A stretch of 13,158 bases of DNA from the NCBI GenBank assembly GCA_900765115.1, contig CAAFQK010000003.1:1-13158 (forward strand), in the 5' to 3' direction. Shown here piece after piece: positions 1-5,884 of this stretch. The notes under the pieces were generated by a model, which was given only the letters and a program-made list of their open reading frames with translations, was not told the origin of the DNA and ran no database searches. Every line of letters starts with the position of its first letter. Position 1 is the stretch's first letter. The stretch comes from an uncultured Collinsella sp. (GTDB taxonomy: Bacteria; Actinomycetota; Coriobacteriia; Coriobacteriales; Coriobacteriaceae). The position numbers and the translations under genes were made by a program.

Positions 1-26
1 ATTTGAGACAAGGTGACGTGAAACGA

Positions 27-55
27 AAGGGCGCTGACCTTCTGGTCGCGCCCTT
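27..55 (-). terminator. imperfect hairpin downstream of lysS, terminator-like
   Basis: On the minus strand, 8-bp arms AAGGGCGC/GCGCCCTT (48-55 and 27-34) enclose a second 4-bp stem GACC/GGTC with loop AGAA and one bulged base. A short T-containing stretch (TCGTTT) follows. It lies about 80 bp past the lysS stop and is probably a back-up or final terminator of that transcript. Confidence 0.45.
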
Positions 56-102
56 GAAGTTGAACGTCAGATTGTCCAAATGCGGCCCGCGCAGCGTCAA
101 CT

Positions 103-131
103 GGTTACGCGGTTCGTAGAACCGCGTAACC
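103..131 (-). terminator. stop-codon-proximal inverted repeat after lysS (copy 1 of a repeated hairpin)
   Basis: A perfect inverted repeat has 13-bp arms (103-115 and 119-131) built on GTTACGCGGTTC/GAACCGCGTAAC, with a 3-base loop. It begins two bases after the lysS stop codon. No T-tract follows on the minus strand, so it may act as a 3'-end stabiliser or as part of a factor-dependent terminator rather than a classic intrinsic one. A close relative sits directly after dtd (4620-4647), so this is a repeated genomic element. Confidence 0.6.
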
Positions 132-133
132 CC

Positions 134-2098
134 CTAGTACATCTTTGCGCCGGCGGGAATGGAGGCGTCGAGCTGGATCAGGTTGAGGCGCTCCTCGCCC
201 TCCTCCTCGTGGATAGCGCTGATGAGCATGCCGCAGCTGGGAATGCCCATCATCTTGCGCGGAGGCAGGTTGGTGATGGCGAGCAAGGTCTTGCCGACCA
301 GGTCCTCGGGCTCATAATAACCGTGAATGCCAGAGAGGATAGTACGGTCGGTGCCGGTGCCGTCGTCGAGCGTAAAGTTCAGCAGCTTCTTGGACTTCTT
401 GACGGCCTCGCACGCCTTGACCTTCACAGCGCGGAAATCGCTCTTGGAGAAGGTATCAAAGTCGACGAACTCCTCAAACAGCGGCTCGACGGCAATCTTG
501 GAATAATCGACCGTGGGCTTGAGCGGCTTGACGAAGGGGCTCGCGGTGTTGCCGGCCTCAGCAGCCTTGGCAGCAGCGGCACCGGACTGGAAACCCTTCT
601 CGGGCTTCATGTGCGGGAACAGTAGCACGTCGCGGATGGAAGCCTGGTTGGTGAGCAGCATGACCACGCGGTCGATGCCGATGCCGATGCCGCCCGCAGG
701 AGGCATACCGTACTCGAGGGCGCGCACGTAATCCTCGTCATACTCCATGGCCTCATCGTCGCCGCCGGCCTTCTCGGCCATCTGGGCAGCAAAGCGCTCA
801 GCCTGGTCGACCGGGTCGTTGAGCTCGGAAAATGCGTTGGCGTACTCGTGGCCGGCGATGACCAGCTCAAAGCGGTGGGTCAAACGCGGGTCGTCCTCAA
901 AACGCTTGGCGAGCGGGCTGACCTCGATGGGGTAATCGCACACGAAGGTCGGGTTGACGATGGTATCCTCGCCCAGCTCATCGTAAATCTCGGCGATAAT
1001 CTTGCCGGCGGTCCACTCGGGCTTAATCTCCAGGCCCTTCTCGCGCGCGGCGGCAGCAAGCTCCTCGACCGGCGTGTCGATGGTGACCTGCTTGCCGAGC
1101 ACGTCGGAGACGATGTCGGTCATGGGACGGCTGGCCCACTCACCAGAAAGGTCGATGGTCTGGCCCTGGTACTCGATGACCTCGGGGTTGCCGATGGCCT
1201 TGTTAGCTGCCTTAATGACACCCTGGGCGAGCGCCTTCATGCCCTCGAGGTCGGAGAAGGCACGGTAGGCCTCCATCGTGGTGAACTCGGGGTTGTGGGT
1301 AAGGTCCATGCCCTCGTTACGGAAGATGCGGCCGATCTCGAACACGCGCTCAAAACCACCGACGATGCAGCGCTTGAGGTGCAGCTCGGTGGCAATACGC
1401 AGGTAGCACTCCTGATCGAGCGCGTTGAAGTGAGTGATGAACGGCTTGGCAGTAGCGCCGCCCTGGATAGTCTGCAGGATGGGGGTCTCGACCTCCATGT
1501 AGCCGTCGGACTCCATAAAGCGACGGAAGGTGGAGAGAATCTGCGAACGCTTACGGAAGGTCTCGCGAACGTCGTCGTTGGCGATCAGGTCGACGTAGCG
1601 CTGGCGATAGCGGGTCTCCTTGTCGGAAAGACCGTGGAACTTCTCGGGCAGCGGACGAACGGCCTTGGAAAGCAGGGTCGCGCTCTTAGGGGCAACGGAA
1701 AGCTGGCCGCGCTGGGTGCGCACGACCACGCCGGTCACGCCCAGGATGTCGCCCAGGTCGAGGGCCTTGAGCGTATTCCAGGCAGCCTCGTCCATGTCGT
1801 TGATGCGGCAGAACAGCTGAATCTCGGCAGTCGCATCGCGCACGACGATGAACATGATCTTGCCCTGACCGCGCTTGGCGACCACACGGCCGGCGATCTT
1901 CACGACATCCTCGGTGTCCTCACCATCGGCAAGATCGGCGTACTTAGTCTCGATATCGGCGACGTAGTCCTCAAGCTCAGAGTGCTCAGGATAGGGGTTC
2001 TGGCCCGCCTCGAACAGGGCGGCGCGCTTGGCCAGGCGGGTGGCGCGCTCGTCGTTGAGCGTCGATGCCTGATCGGCGGCGTTCTGGTTCTCTGCCAT
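134..2098 (-). CDS. lysS: lysine--tRNA ligase (class II) with C-terminal tRNA-binding domain
   Basis: It charges tRNA-Lys with lysine in the cytoplasm. Residues 65-145 form the N-terminal OB anticodon-binding domain. The class II core follows: motif 1 near MEVETPIL (201-208), motif 2 FRNEGMDLTHNPEF (259-272) and motif 3 GGIGIGIDRVVM (469-480). Bacterial LysRS normally ends at about 490-510 residues. This one is 654 aa because an Ala-rich linker (about 505-520) leads to an EMAPII/Trbp111-type tRNA-binding domain at about 545-654 (SKSDFRAVKV, LPPRKMMGIPSCGMLIS), like the C-terminus of many bacterial MetRS. The ATG has an AGGAG ribosome binding site at 2106-2110. It lies downstream of greA, and a terminator-like hairpin sits immediately before its ribosome binding site. 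A hairpin directly follows the stop. Confidence 0.97.
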   Translation of the reverse strand: MAENQNAADQASTLNDERATRLAKRAALFEAGQNPYPEHSELEDYVADIETKYADLADGEDTEDVVKIAGRVVAKRGQGKIMFIVVRDATAEIQLFCRINDMDEAAWNTLKALDLGDILGVTGVVVRTQRGQLSVAPKSATLLSKAVRPLPEKFHGLSDKETRYRQRYVDLIANDDVRETFRKRSQILSTFRRFMESDGYMEVETPILQTIQGGATAKPFITHFNALDQECYLRIATELHLKRCIVGGFERVFEIGRIFRNEGMDLTHNPEFTTMEAYRAFSDLEGMKALAQGVIKAANKAIGNPEVIEYQGQTIDLSGEWASRPMTDIVSDVLGKQVTIDTPVEELAAAAREKGLEIKPEWTAGKIIAEIYDELGEDTIVNPTFVCDYPIEVSPLAKRFEDDPRLTHRFELVIAGHEYANAFSELNDPVDQAERFAAQMAEKAGGDDEAMEYDEDYVRALEYGMPPAGGIGIGIDRVVMLLTNQASIRDVLLFPHMKPEKGFQSGAAAAKAAEAGNTASPFVKPLKPTVDYSKIAVEPLFEEFVDFDTFSKSDFRAVKVKACEAVKKSKKLLNFTLDDGTGTDRTILSGIHGYYEPEDLVGKTLLAITNLPPRKMMGIPSCGMLISAIHEEEGEERLNLIQLDASIPAGAKMY

Positions 2099-2112
2099 AA
2101 GTTAGCTCCTCA

Positions 2113-2149
2113 AACTAAAACGCTCCCCAGGATTCGGTCCCAGGGAGCG
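2113..2149 (-). terminator. intrinsic terminator / possible attenuator between greA and lysS
   Basis: On the minus strand a stem CGCTCCC/GGGAGCG (2143-2149 and 2121-2127), extended inward by GGA/TCC with wobbles, is followed by TTTTAGTTTG. The T-tract ends only two bases before the lysS ribosome binding site, leaving no room for a promoter in between. lysS must therefore be transcribed through it, which makes regulated read-through plausible. A competing 7-bp pairing (2135-2141 with 2167-2173) would disrupt the stem. Confidence 0.65.
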
Positions 2150-2177
2150 AAAACATACCTTTACGCGGGACCGTGGT

Positions 2178-2648
2178 CTAGCGTGCGATCTTGGCGATGG
2201 TGTAGACGCGAGTCTTGCCGGAAGGCGTAACGACCTCGACGGAGTCGCCCTCGCCGTGACCGATGATGGCGTGACCGACCGGAGACTCGTTGGAAATCTT
2301 GTGCTCGAGCGAGTTGGTCTCGGTGGTACCGACGAGCGTGACTTCCATGACCTCGCCGTTGGGATCAATCAGCGAAACGGTGGAACCGATGGAGACGGTC
2401 AGGTCGCCCGTGGTGGCAGCAACCTGAGCGTTGGCGAGGATGGCCTGGATCTCGGCAATACGAGCGGCGTTCTGGGCCTGCTTGTCCTTAGCGGCGTCGT
2501 ACTCGGAGTTCTCCGAAAGGTCGCCGAACGCGCGGGCTTCCTTGATGTCCTCGACGATCTCCTTGGCGTAATCGCCCTCACGCCAAGCGAGCTCCTCGAC
2601 GAGCTTCTGGCGGCCCTCAGCGGTCAGTACGATCTGGCTTGCGTCCAT
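2178..2648 (-). CDS. greA: transcription elongation factor GreA
   Basis: It binds RNA polymerase in the secondary channel and stimulates cleavage of backtracked transcripts. The 156-aa product matches the family length of about 158. It has an N-terminal coiled coil (about 1-75) with the acidic tip GDLSENSEYDAAK (42-54; D43 and E46 correspond to the catalytic acidic pair), and a C-terminal FKBP-like domain ending in NESPVGHAIIGHGEGD and TPSGKTRVYTI. An upstream in-frame Met at 2678 exists, but the Met at 2648 has a GGGGAG ribosome binding site at the right distance and starts the canonical N-terminus (MDASQIVLTAEGRQKL). It is followed by lysS in the same direction, an arrangement I also recall in clostridia. 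Intrinsic terminators flank it on both sides. Confidence 0.96.
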   Translation of the reverse strand: MDASQIVLTAEGRQKLVEELAWREGDYAKEIVEDIKEARAFGDLSENSEYDAAKDKQAQNAARIAEIQAILANAQVAATTGDLTVSIGSTVSLIDPNGEVMEVTLVGTTETNSLEHKISNESPVGHAIIGHGEGDSVEVVTPSGKTRVYTIAKIAR

Positions 2649-2690
2649 ACGGATATCTCCCCAACTCTGATCAAACAATCAACTGTCAAC

Positions 2691-2729
2691 AAAACGAAAA
2701 AGACCGGCTAGCCTGCGGGCAAGCCGGTC
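2691..2729 (-). terminator. strong intrinsic terminator after tatA
   Basis: On the minus strand the stem GACCGGCT/AGCCGGTC (2722-2729 and 2702-2709) is extended by GCC/GGC past one mismatch, with loop CGCA, and is followed by TTTTTCGTTTT. It terminates the tatA transcript before greA. Confidence 0.9.
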
Positions 2730-2754
2730 AGGTGCTCACCCCAAAGGGATGGGA

Positions 2755-3030
2755 CTACTCTGCGTCCGCGTCGCTGTCCTCTGCCTGCTTCTTCTTGGCA
2801 GCAGCGAGCTTGGCCTCGAGCTCAGCGATCTCCTTGTCCTCCTCGGACTGCTCGACCACGACCTCCTCGGCCTGCTTGGTCTCGGCCTTATCGTCGCCCT
2901 CCATACCCTCGCGGATATTCTTGACGGTGGAGCCGAGGGACTTGCCGAGCTTCGGCAGGTTCTTGGGCCCGAAGATAATCAGGACAACGACGAGAATAAT
3001 GATGAGCTCAGGAGCCCTCAGTCCAAACAT
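2755..3030 (-). CDS. tatA: Sec-independent protein translocase subunit TatA
   Basis: This small membrane protein (91 aa) oligomerises to form the Tat conduit for folded proteins. The sequence shows the classic plan: a short N-terminus with the polar residue E8, one transmembrane helix (about 6-20, ELIIILVVVLIIF), the FGPKNLPKLG hinge (20-29), an amphipathic helix (about 23-42) and a long charged Glu/Lys/Ala-rich tail. The open frame extends upstream through the tRNA-Pro gene and is not coding there. The Met at 3030 has GGAGG at 3036-3040. No tatB or tatC is adjacent, so the gene is a stand-alone unit with its own promoter (3067-3095) and terminator (2691-2729). Confidence 0.95.
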   Translation of the reverse strand: MFGLRAPELIIILVVVLIIFGPKNLPKLGKSLGSTVKNIREGMEGDDKAETKQAEEVVVEQSEEDKEIAELEAKLAAAKKKQAEDSDADAE

Positions 3031-3066
3031 GTAGACCTCCACAATACAGCGAGACAAGCTCGAATG

Positions 3067-3095
3067 AGTATACCGCGGGTCTCGCGGTATCACAA
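3067..3095 (-). promoter_or_regulatory. tatA promoter with palindrome in the spacer
   Basis: On the minus strand -35 TTGTGA (3090-3095) and -10 TATACT (3067-3072) are separated by exactly 17 bp. A perfect inverted repeat ATACCGCG-5-CGCGGTAT (3070-3077 and 3083-3090) fills the spacer and touches both boxes, which suggests an operator. It lies just after the T-tract of the tRNA-Pro terminator and about 30 bp upstream of the tatA ribosome binding site. Confidence 0.6.
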
Positions 3096-3103
3096 CAATA
3101 GCT

Positions 3104-3131
3104 AAAAAAAGGGACCGCAAGAAGCGGTCCC
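3104..3131 (-). terminator. intrinsic terminator of tRNA-Pro
   Basis: A perfect 8-bp stem GGGACCGC/GCGGTCCC with loop TTCTT is followed by seven Ts on the minus strand. It begins 12 bp after the tRNA 3' end. Confidence 0.93.
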
Positions 3132-3142
3132 TCCTCATGCTC

Positions 3143-3219
3143 TGGTCGGGTTGACTGGATTTGAACCAGCGACCCCTGCGTCCCGAACGCAGTGCTCTAC
3201 CAAACTGAGCCACAACCCG
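3143..3219 (-). tRNA. tRNA-Pro (anticodon CGG)
   Basis: This is a full 77-nt cloverleaf with acceptor arms CGGGTTG/CAACCCG, D stem GCTC/GAGC, anticodon stem CTGCG/CGCAG around loop TTCGGGA (anticodon CGG, reading CCG), T arm GCTGG-TTCAAAT-CCAGT, discriminator A and an encoded CCA. It is transcribed separately from ispE: a -10-like TACTAT lies at 3231-3236, about 12 bp upstream, and a strong terminator follows. Confidence 0.97.
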
Positions 3220-3230
3220 TTAGCTCGACT

Positions 3231-3236
3231 ATAGTA
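3231..3236 (-). promoter_or_regulatory. putative -10 box of tRNA-Pro
   Basis: TACTAT on the minus strand lies 12 bp before the tRNA 5' end, which would give a leader of only a few bases. No convincing -35 is visible at 16-18 bp. It is supported mainly by position. Confidence 0.35.
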
Positions 3237-3268
3237 ACAAAGATTTTCGCCGCATGCTAGAGAAATTT

Positions 3269-4165
3269 TTATTTCTTTGGCGCGTCGATTTGAACCGTGT
3301 TGGGAATAAGCTCAGTCGCGCAGGCCCACCAGCCATTTTGCTGGGCAGCATCGGCAAGCCTTTCGGCCGTGGCAGCGGTGTCGCAAATGGCAAACGAGCA
3401 GGCACCCGATCCGCACACATCTACAGCAACGGTTCCGTCCTGTTTACGCAGCCAGTCGAGGACCGTTTGAATCTGCGACTCCATCTGTGCGGAAATGACA
3501 CCAAGGTTGTTATGGATGAGTGCATATGCCGTCTCGGCATCACCAGCACACAAGGCAGAAGCTATCGCGCCGGGCTTGTCCGCAGGCACCGAGGCCTCGT
3601 CAAAACGTCGATAGGCTTCAATTGTCGAAACACTTGCCTCGCGCGGCTTGACCAGCACGACGGGCGTCGCGGGCAGCGCGGGGTACTCAGTTGCCAGCAC
3701 GTCTCCCCCACCCACGTAAAATGCAGGGCTGGCATGCAAAAAGAAGGGAACGTCGGCGCCAATGCCGCGCGCGATGTTATCCAGCGCGGGATCGGCACGA
3801 TCGATACCCCACAGCTCTGCCAAGGCGACAATGACCGCGGCCGCATCCGTCGAGGGGCCGCCCAAGCCGGCGCACAATGGAATGCGCTTCTCAATCGTCA
3901 CGCAGATGTTTGCCTCGCGACCATAATGCTCGGCCATAGCAACCGCAGCCCGATACGCCGTATTCTTTTGCATGGGAAAATCTGATGCCGGAACCGTCTG
4001 GACGGTCAGCGCCTGCGCCAGCGTGACCGTCACGGTATCGGAAAGACCGACGGCCGCCATCAGGGAATCGACCCTGTGGTAGCCGCGGTCATCGCGCTCG
4101 GTATGAACCCCCAGGTAGAGGTTAATCTTTGCCGGCGCGGAAAGAGTCAGGGACCGATCGGTCAC
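3269..4165 (-). CDS. ispE: 4-diphosphocytidyl-2-C-methyl-D-erythritol kinase
   Basis: This GHMP kinase phosphorylates CDP-ME on its 2-hydroxyl in the methylerythritol phosphate route to isoprenoids. The 298-aa product matches the family. It has the N-terminal APAKINLYL with the substrate/catalytic Lys K13, the ATP loop IPLCAGLGGPSTDAAA (95-110), the catalytic Asp in GADVPFF (D138), and the C-terminal glycine motif CGSGACSF (251-258). The usual GLGGGSSDA reads GLGGPSTDA here, and the C-terminal motif has Ala where Pro is common. The start is GTG, two bases after the veg stop, with its AGGAG inside the end of veg, so the two are translationally adjacent. The veg-ispE order also occurs in Bacillus. 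An AT-rich hairpin (3261-3276) overlaps its stop. Confidence 0.95.
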   Translation of the reverse strand: MTDRSLTLSAPAKINLYLGVHTERDDRGYHRVDSLMAAVGLSDTVTVTLAQALTVQTVPASDFPMQKNTAYRAAVAMAEHYGREANICVTIEKRIPLCAGLGGPSTDAAAVIVALAELWGIDRADPALDNIARGIGADVPFFLHASPAFYVGGGDVLATEYPALPATPVVLVKPREASVSTIEAYRRFDEASVPADKPGAIASALCAGDAETAYALIHNNLGVISAQMESQIQTVLDWLRKQDGTVAVDVCGSGACSFAICDTAATAERLADAAQQNGWWACATELIPNTVQIDAPKK

Positions 4166-4167
4166 CG

Positions 4168-4464
4168 TTAATGCTCCTCGAGCTGATTGCCGAGCGGGGT
4201 AAAGATATGCTCGCCGCTCTCGGGGTCGAACAGCTCGACCTGACCGGTGAGCACATCAATATACTGGTAGGACTGACGCGACTTGCGGCCGCGACGCTCG
4301 TCGACCTCGACGATAAAGACGGCGGGGTGGACGCTCTTGATGGTGCCCATGCGCTCGACAACGCGGGTGCGGCCCATGTTGGCCTTCACCTTGACGCGAT
4401 CGCCCACCATATCGGTCAGCTTCTCGTGGATGTCGTCGACGTGATTGACTTCCATCTCTTCCAT
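4168..4464 (-). CDS. veg: Veg family protein (DUF1021)
   Basis: This small basic cytosolic protein belongs to the Veg family; in B. subtilis Veg has been linked to biofilm gene expression, and its biochemical role is unresolved. The diagnostic core is VKVKANMGRTRVVERMGTI, followed by VHPAVFIVEVDE and SYQYIDVLTGQVELF. The frame is open to a TTG at 4488, but the ATG at 4464 has a good GGAGG at 4473-4477 with 8-bp spacing and is preferred (98 aa; the family is typically about 85-90). It is the first gene of a two-gene unit with ispE, behind a clear promoter (4532-4561). The extra C-terminal 15-20 residues after the family core are unremarkable. Confidence 0.88.
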   Translation of the reverse strand: MEEMEVNHVDDIHEKLTDMVGDRVKVKANMGRTRVVERMGTIKSVHPAVFIVEVDERRGRKSRQSYQYIDVLTGQVELFDPESGEHIFTPLGNQLEEH

Positions 4465-4491
4465 GAACAGGGCCTCCAGAAGGTGCAATTC

Positions 4492-4511
4492 AAAAAGGGG
4501 ATAATACCCCT
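4492..4511 (-). terminator. short hairpin plus T-tract in the veg leader
   Basis: On the minus strand AGGGG-TATTAT-CCCCT is followed by TTTTTG, about 15 bp before the veg ribosome binding site and downstream of its promoter. The stem is only 5 bp. It could be a weak attenuator in the 5' leader or simply a leader hairpin. Confidence 0.35.
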
Positions 4512-4531
4512 AAGATAGACAAAACTCTAAT

Positions 4532-4561
4532 ACTATAGCACCCTGCTGCCGCCATACGCAA
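4532..4561 (-). promoter_or_regulatory. veg-ispE promoter
   Basis: On the minus strand -35 TTGCGT (4556-4561) and -10 TATAGT (4532-4537) are separated by 18 bp, about 60 bp upstream of the veg ATG. It is well placed after the hairpin that ends the dtd transcript. Confidence 0.6.
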
Positions 4562-4619
4562 GTAGCTAAATAAGCCCGGTCCCAAATACGTACCAGACGA
4601 CAACCTCGCATGACCAGTT

Positions 4620-4647
4620 GTTACGCGGTTTAGTAAAACCGCGTAAC
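4620..4647 (-). terminator. stop-codon-abutting inverted repeat after dtd (copy 2 of a repeated hairpin)
   Basis: Perfect 12-bp arms GTTACGCGGTTT/AAACCGCGTAAC (4620-4631 and 4636-4647) enclose a 4-base loop and abut the dtd stop codon directly. The arm sequence is nearly identical to the hairpin after lysS (103-131), while the loop differs. No T-run follows on the minus strand. Confidence 0.6.
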
Positions 4648-5094
4648 CTAAAGATTGTCGGTGTCCAGGACGATGGTAAATGGACCGTCGTTGACCAAGT
4701 CGACTTTCATATCGGCGCCGAAGATGCCATGTGCTACGTGCTCGACGTCCTCGCGAACAAGCGTCAGGAAGTACTCGTAGAGCTCGTTGGCGACATCGGG
4801 GGCGCCGGCATCCGTAAACGATGGGCGGCGACCGTGGCGGCAATCGGCGAACAGCGTGAACTGCGACACCACGAGCACCTCGCCGTCGACATCGGCAAGC
4901 GCCAAGTTGGTCTTGCCGTTCTCGTCCTCGTTAATGCGCAAGCCCCGGAGCTTGCCCCACAGCTTGTCGGCCTCGGCACGCGTATCGCCATGGCCCACAC
5001 CCAGCAGCACCAGGTAGCCGCGTCCAATGCGGCCCACGCACTCGCCGTCGACCGTCACGCCGGCGTTGAGCACGCGCTGCACCACCGCACGCAC
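4648..5094 (-). CDS. dtd: D-aminoacyl-tRNA deacylase
   Basis: It hydrolyses D-aminoacyl (and Gly mischarged) tRNAs as a chirality proofreader. The 148-aa length is standard. The N-terminus MRAVVQRVLNAGVTVDG is typical, SQFTLFADCRHGRRPSF (77-93) is the catalytic-site strand and loop, and NDGPFTIVLD near 135-144 carries the Gly-Pro motif used for chiral rejection (most members have GPVT; here Phe replaces Val). The start is GTG, three bases after the rdgB stop, with GAGGAG overlapping the end of rdgB, so the two are co-transcribed. The repeated hairpin at 4620-4647 follows with no gap. Confidence 0.95.
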   Translation of the reverse strand: MRAVVQRVLNAGVTVDGECVGRIGRGYLVLLGVGHGDTRAEADKLWGKLRGLRINEDENGKTNLALADVDGEVLVVSQFTLFADCRHGRRPSFTDAGAPDVANELYEYFLTLVREDVEHVAHGIFGADMKVDLVNDGPFTIVLDTDNL

Positions 5095-5097
5095 GGT

Positions 5098-5739
5098 CTA
5101 CTCCTCGCCCGTCAGCTTGGCGGACAGATGCTCGAGCGCGTGGAAACGATGGCTGATGGCGTTCTTCTCGTCAGCCGTCAGCTCGGCCATGGTCTTGCCC
5201 GGCGTGTCGACCGGCAGGAACAGCGGGTCGTAGCCAAAGCCGTGATCGCCGCGGCCCTCGTGTGCGATAGTGCCCTCGCAGGCGCCCTCACCATAGGTGA
5301 CCAAACCGTCCGTGTCGATGAGCGCAACGACGCTCATAAAGCGCGCGGTGCGATCCTCGTCGGCCACGCCTTCCAGGTTAACGAGCAGCTTGGCGTTGTT
5401 GGCGGCATCGTCGCCGTGCACGCCCGCATAGCGCGCGCTATACACGCCCGGCTCGCCGTCCAGGGCATCAACGACCAAGCCCGAATCGTCGGCAATGGCC
5501 ATGAGCCCCGTCTCTTCGACCGCGGCTTGGGCCTTGATGATGGCGTTCTCCAAAAACGTCGTGCCGTTTTCCTCGGGATCCTCAAAATTGCCCAGCTGGC
5601 CGAGCGCTACAAAGCGCACCTCGGGCATAACCTTGCCCAAAATGGCCTCGATCTCAGTGAGCTTATGGGCGTTGCCCGTTGCCACGACGATGGTCGCCGC
5701 CGGGTCGAGGGTGTCGATGTCGATCTTCTCAAGTGCCAT
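5098..5739 (-). CDS. rdgB: non-canonical purine NTP pyrophosphatase (RdgB/HAM1)
   Basis: It hydrolyses dITP, ITP and XTP to monophosphates, keeping deaminated purines out of nucleic acids. The 213-aa product shows the family signatures: the ATGNAHKLTEI nucleotide loop (20-30), ADDSGLVVDALDGEPGVYSARYAG around the metal/catalytic Asp pair (D84, D85), the GFGYDPLF substrate loop (167-174) and ISHR (195-198). About 14 residues precede the usual first strand. The ATG at 5739 has AAGGAG at a normal distance. It sits downstream of rph, as in many bacteria where murI, rph and rdgB cluster, but a 143-bp gap with a terminator-like inverted repeat separates it from rph. dtd follows three bases later. 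Confidence 0.96.
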   Translation of the reverse strand: MALEKIDIDTLDPAATIVVATGNAHKLTEIEAILGKVMPEVRFVALGQLGNFEDPEENGTTFLENAIIKAQAAVEETGLMAIADDSGLVVDALDGEPGVYSARYAGVHGDDAANNAKLLVNLEGVADEDRTARFMSVVALIDTDGLVTYGEGACEGTIAHEGRGDHGFGYDPLFLPVDTPGKTMAELTADEKNAISHRFHALEHLSAKLTGEE

Positions 5740-5847
5740 AAGTGGTCTCCTTGTCTCTATAGCAATGCCGCGCCGAGGGCGACGAGGGCCTCTGCCTCTC
5801 CCCTCTCAATCAACGGCTGTCTTGTGCCTAGACGTCTCCGCAGATAA

Positions 5848-5884
5848 AACCTACCAAATTAAACCTGTCCCTTTTTGGTAGGTT
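5848..5884 (-). repeat. inverted repeat with GGGACAGG core; terminator-like, REP/RAYT-type candidate
   Basis: On the minus strand 11-bp perfect arms AACCTACCAAA (5874-5884) and TTTGGTAGGTT (5848-5858) flank a 15-base loop containing GGGACAGGTTTAA, followed by TTAT. The arm overlaps the rph stop by two bases. By position it can terminate rph. The GGGACAGGTTTA core inside a palindrome resembles short repeats that accompany REP-associated tyrosine transposases in many bacteria; that link comes from memory of the motif. Confidence 0.55.

Noticed and set aside
1..133. Frame of lysS stays open past its stop to the window edge on the minus strand
   Set aside because: It has no start codon with a ribosome binding site and crosses two hairpins; about 44 codons without a stop is expected by chance at this GC content.
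2660..2690. Perfect TTGACA (minus strand, 2684-2689) upstream of greA as a promoter
   Set aside because: No acceptable -10 at 15-18 bp; kept only as a possible -35.
5740..5847. Promoter for rdgB in the gap after rph (GCTATAGAG near 5757-5765)
   Set aside because: The -10-like box is almost at the ribosome binding site and lacks a -35.
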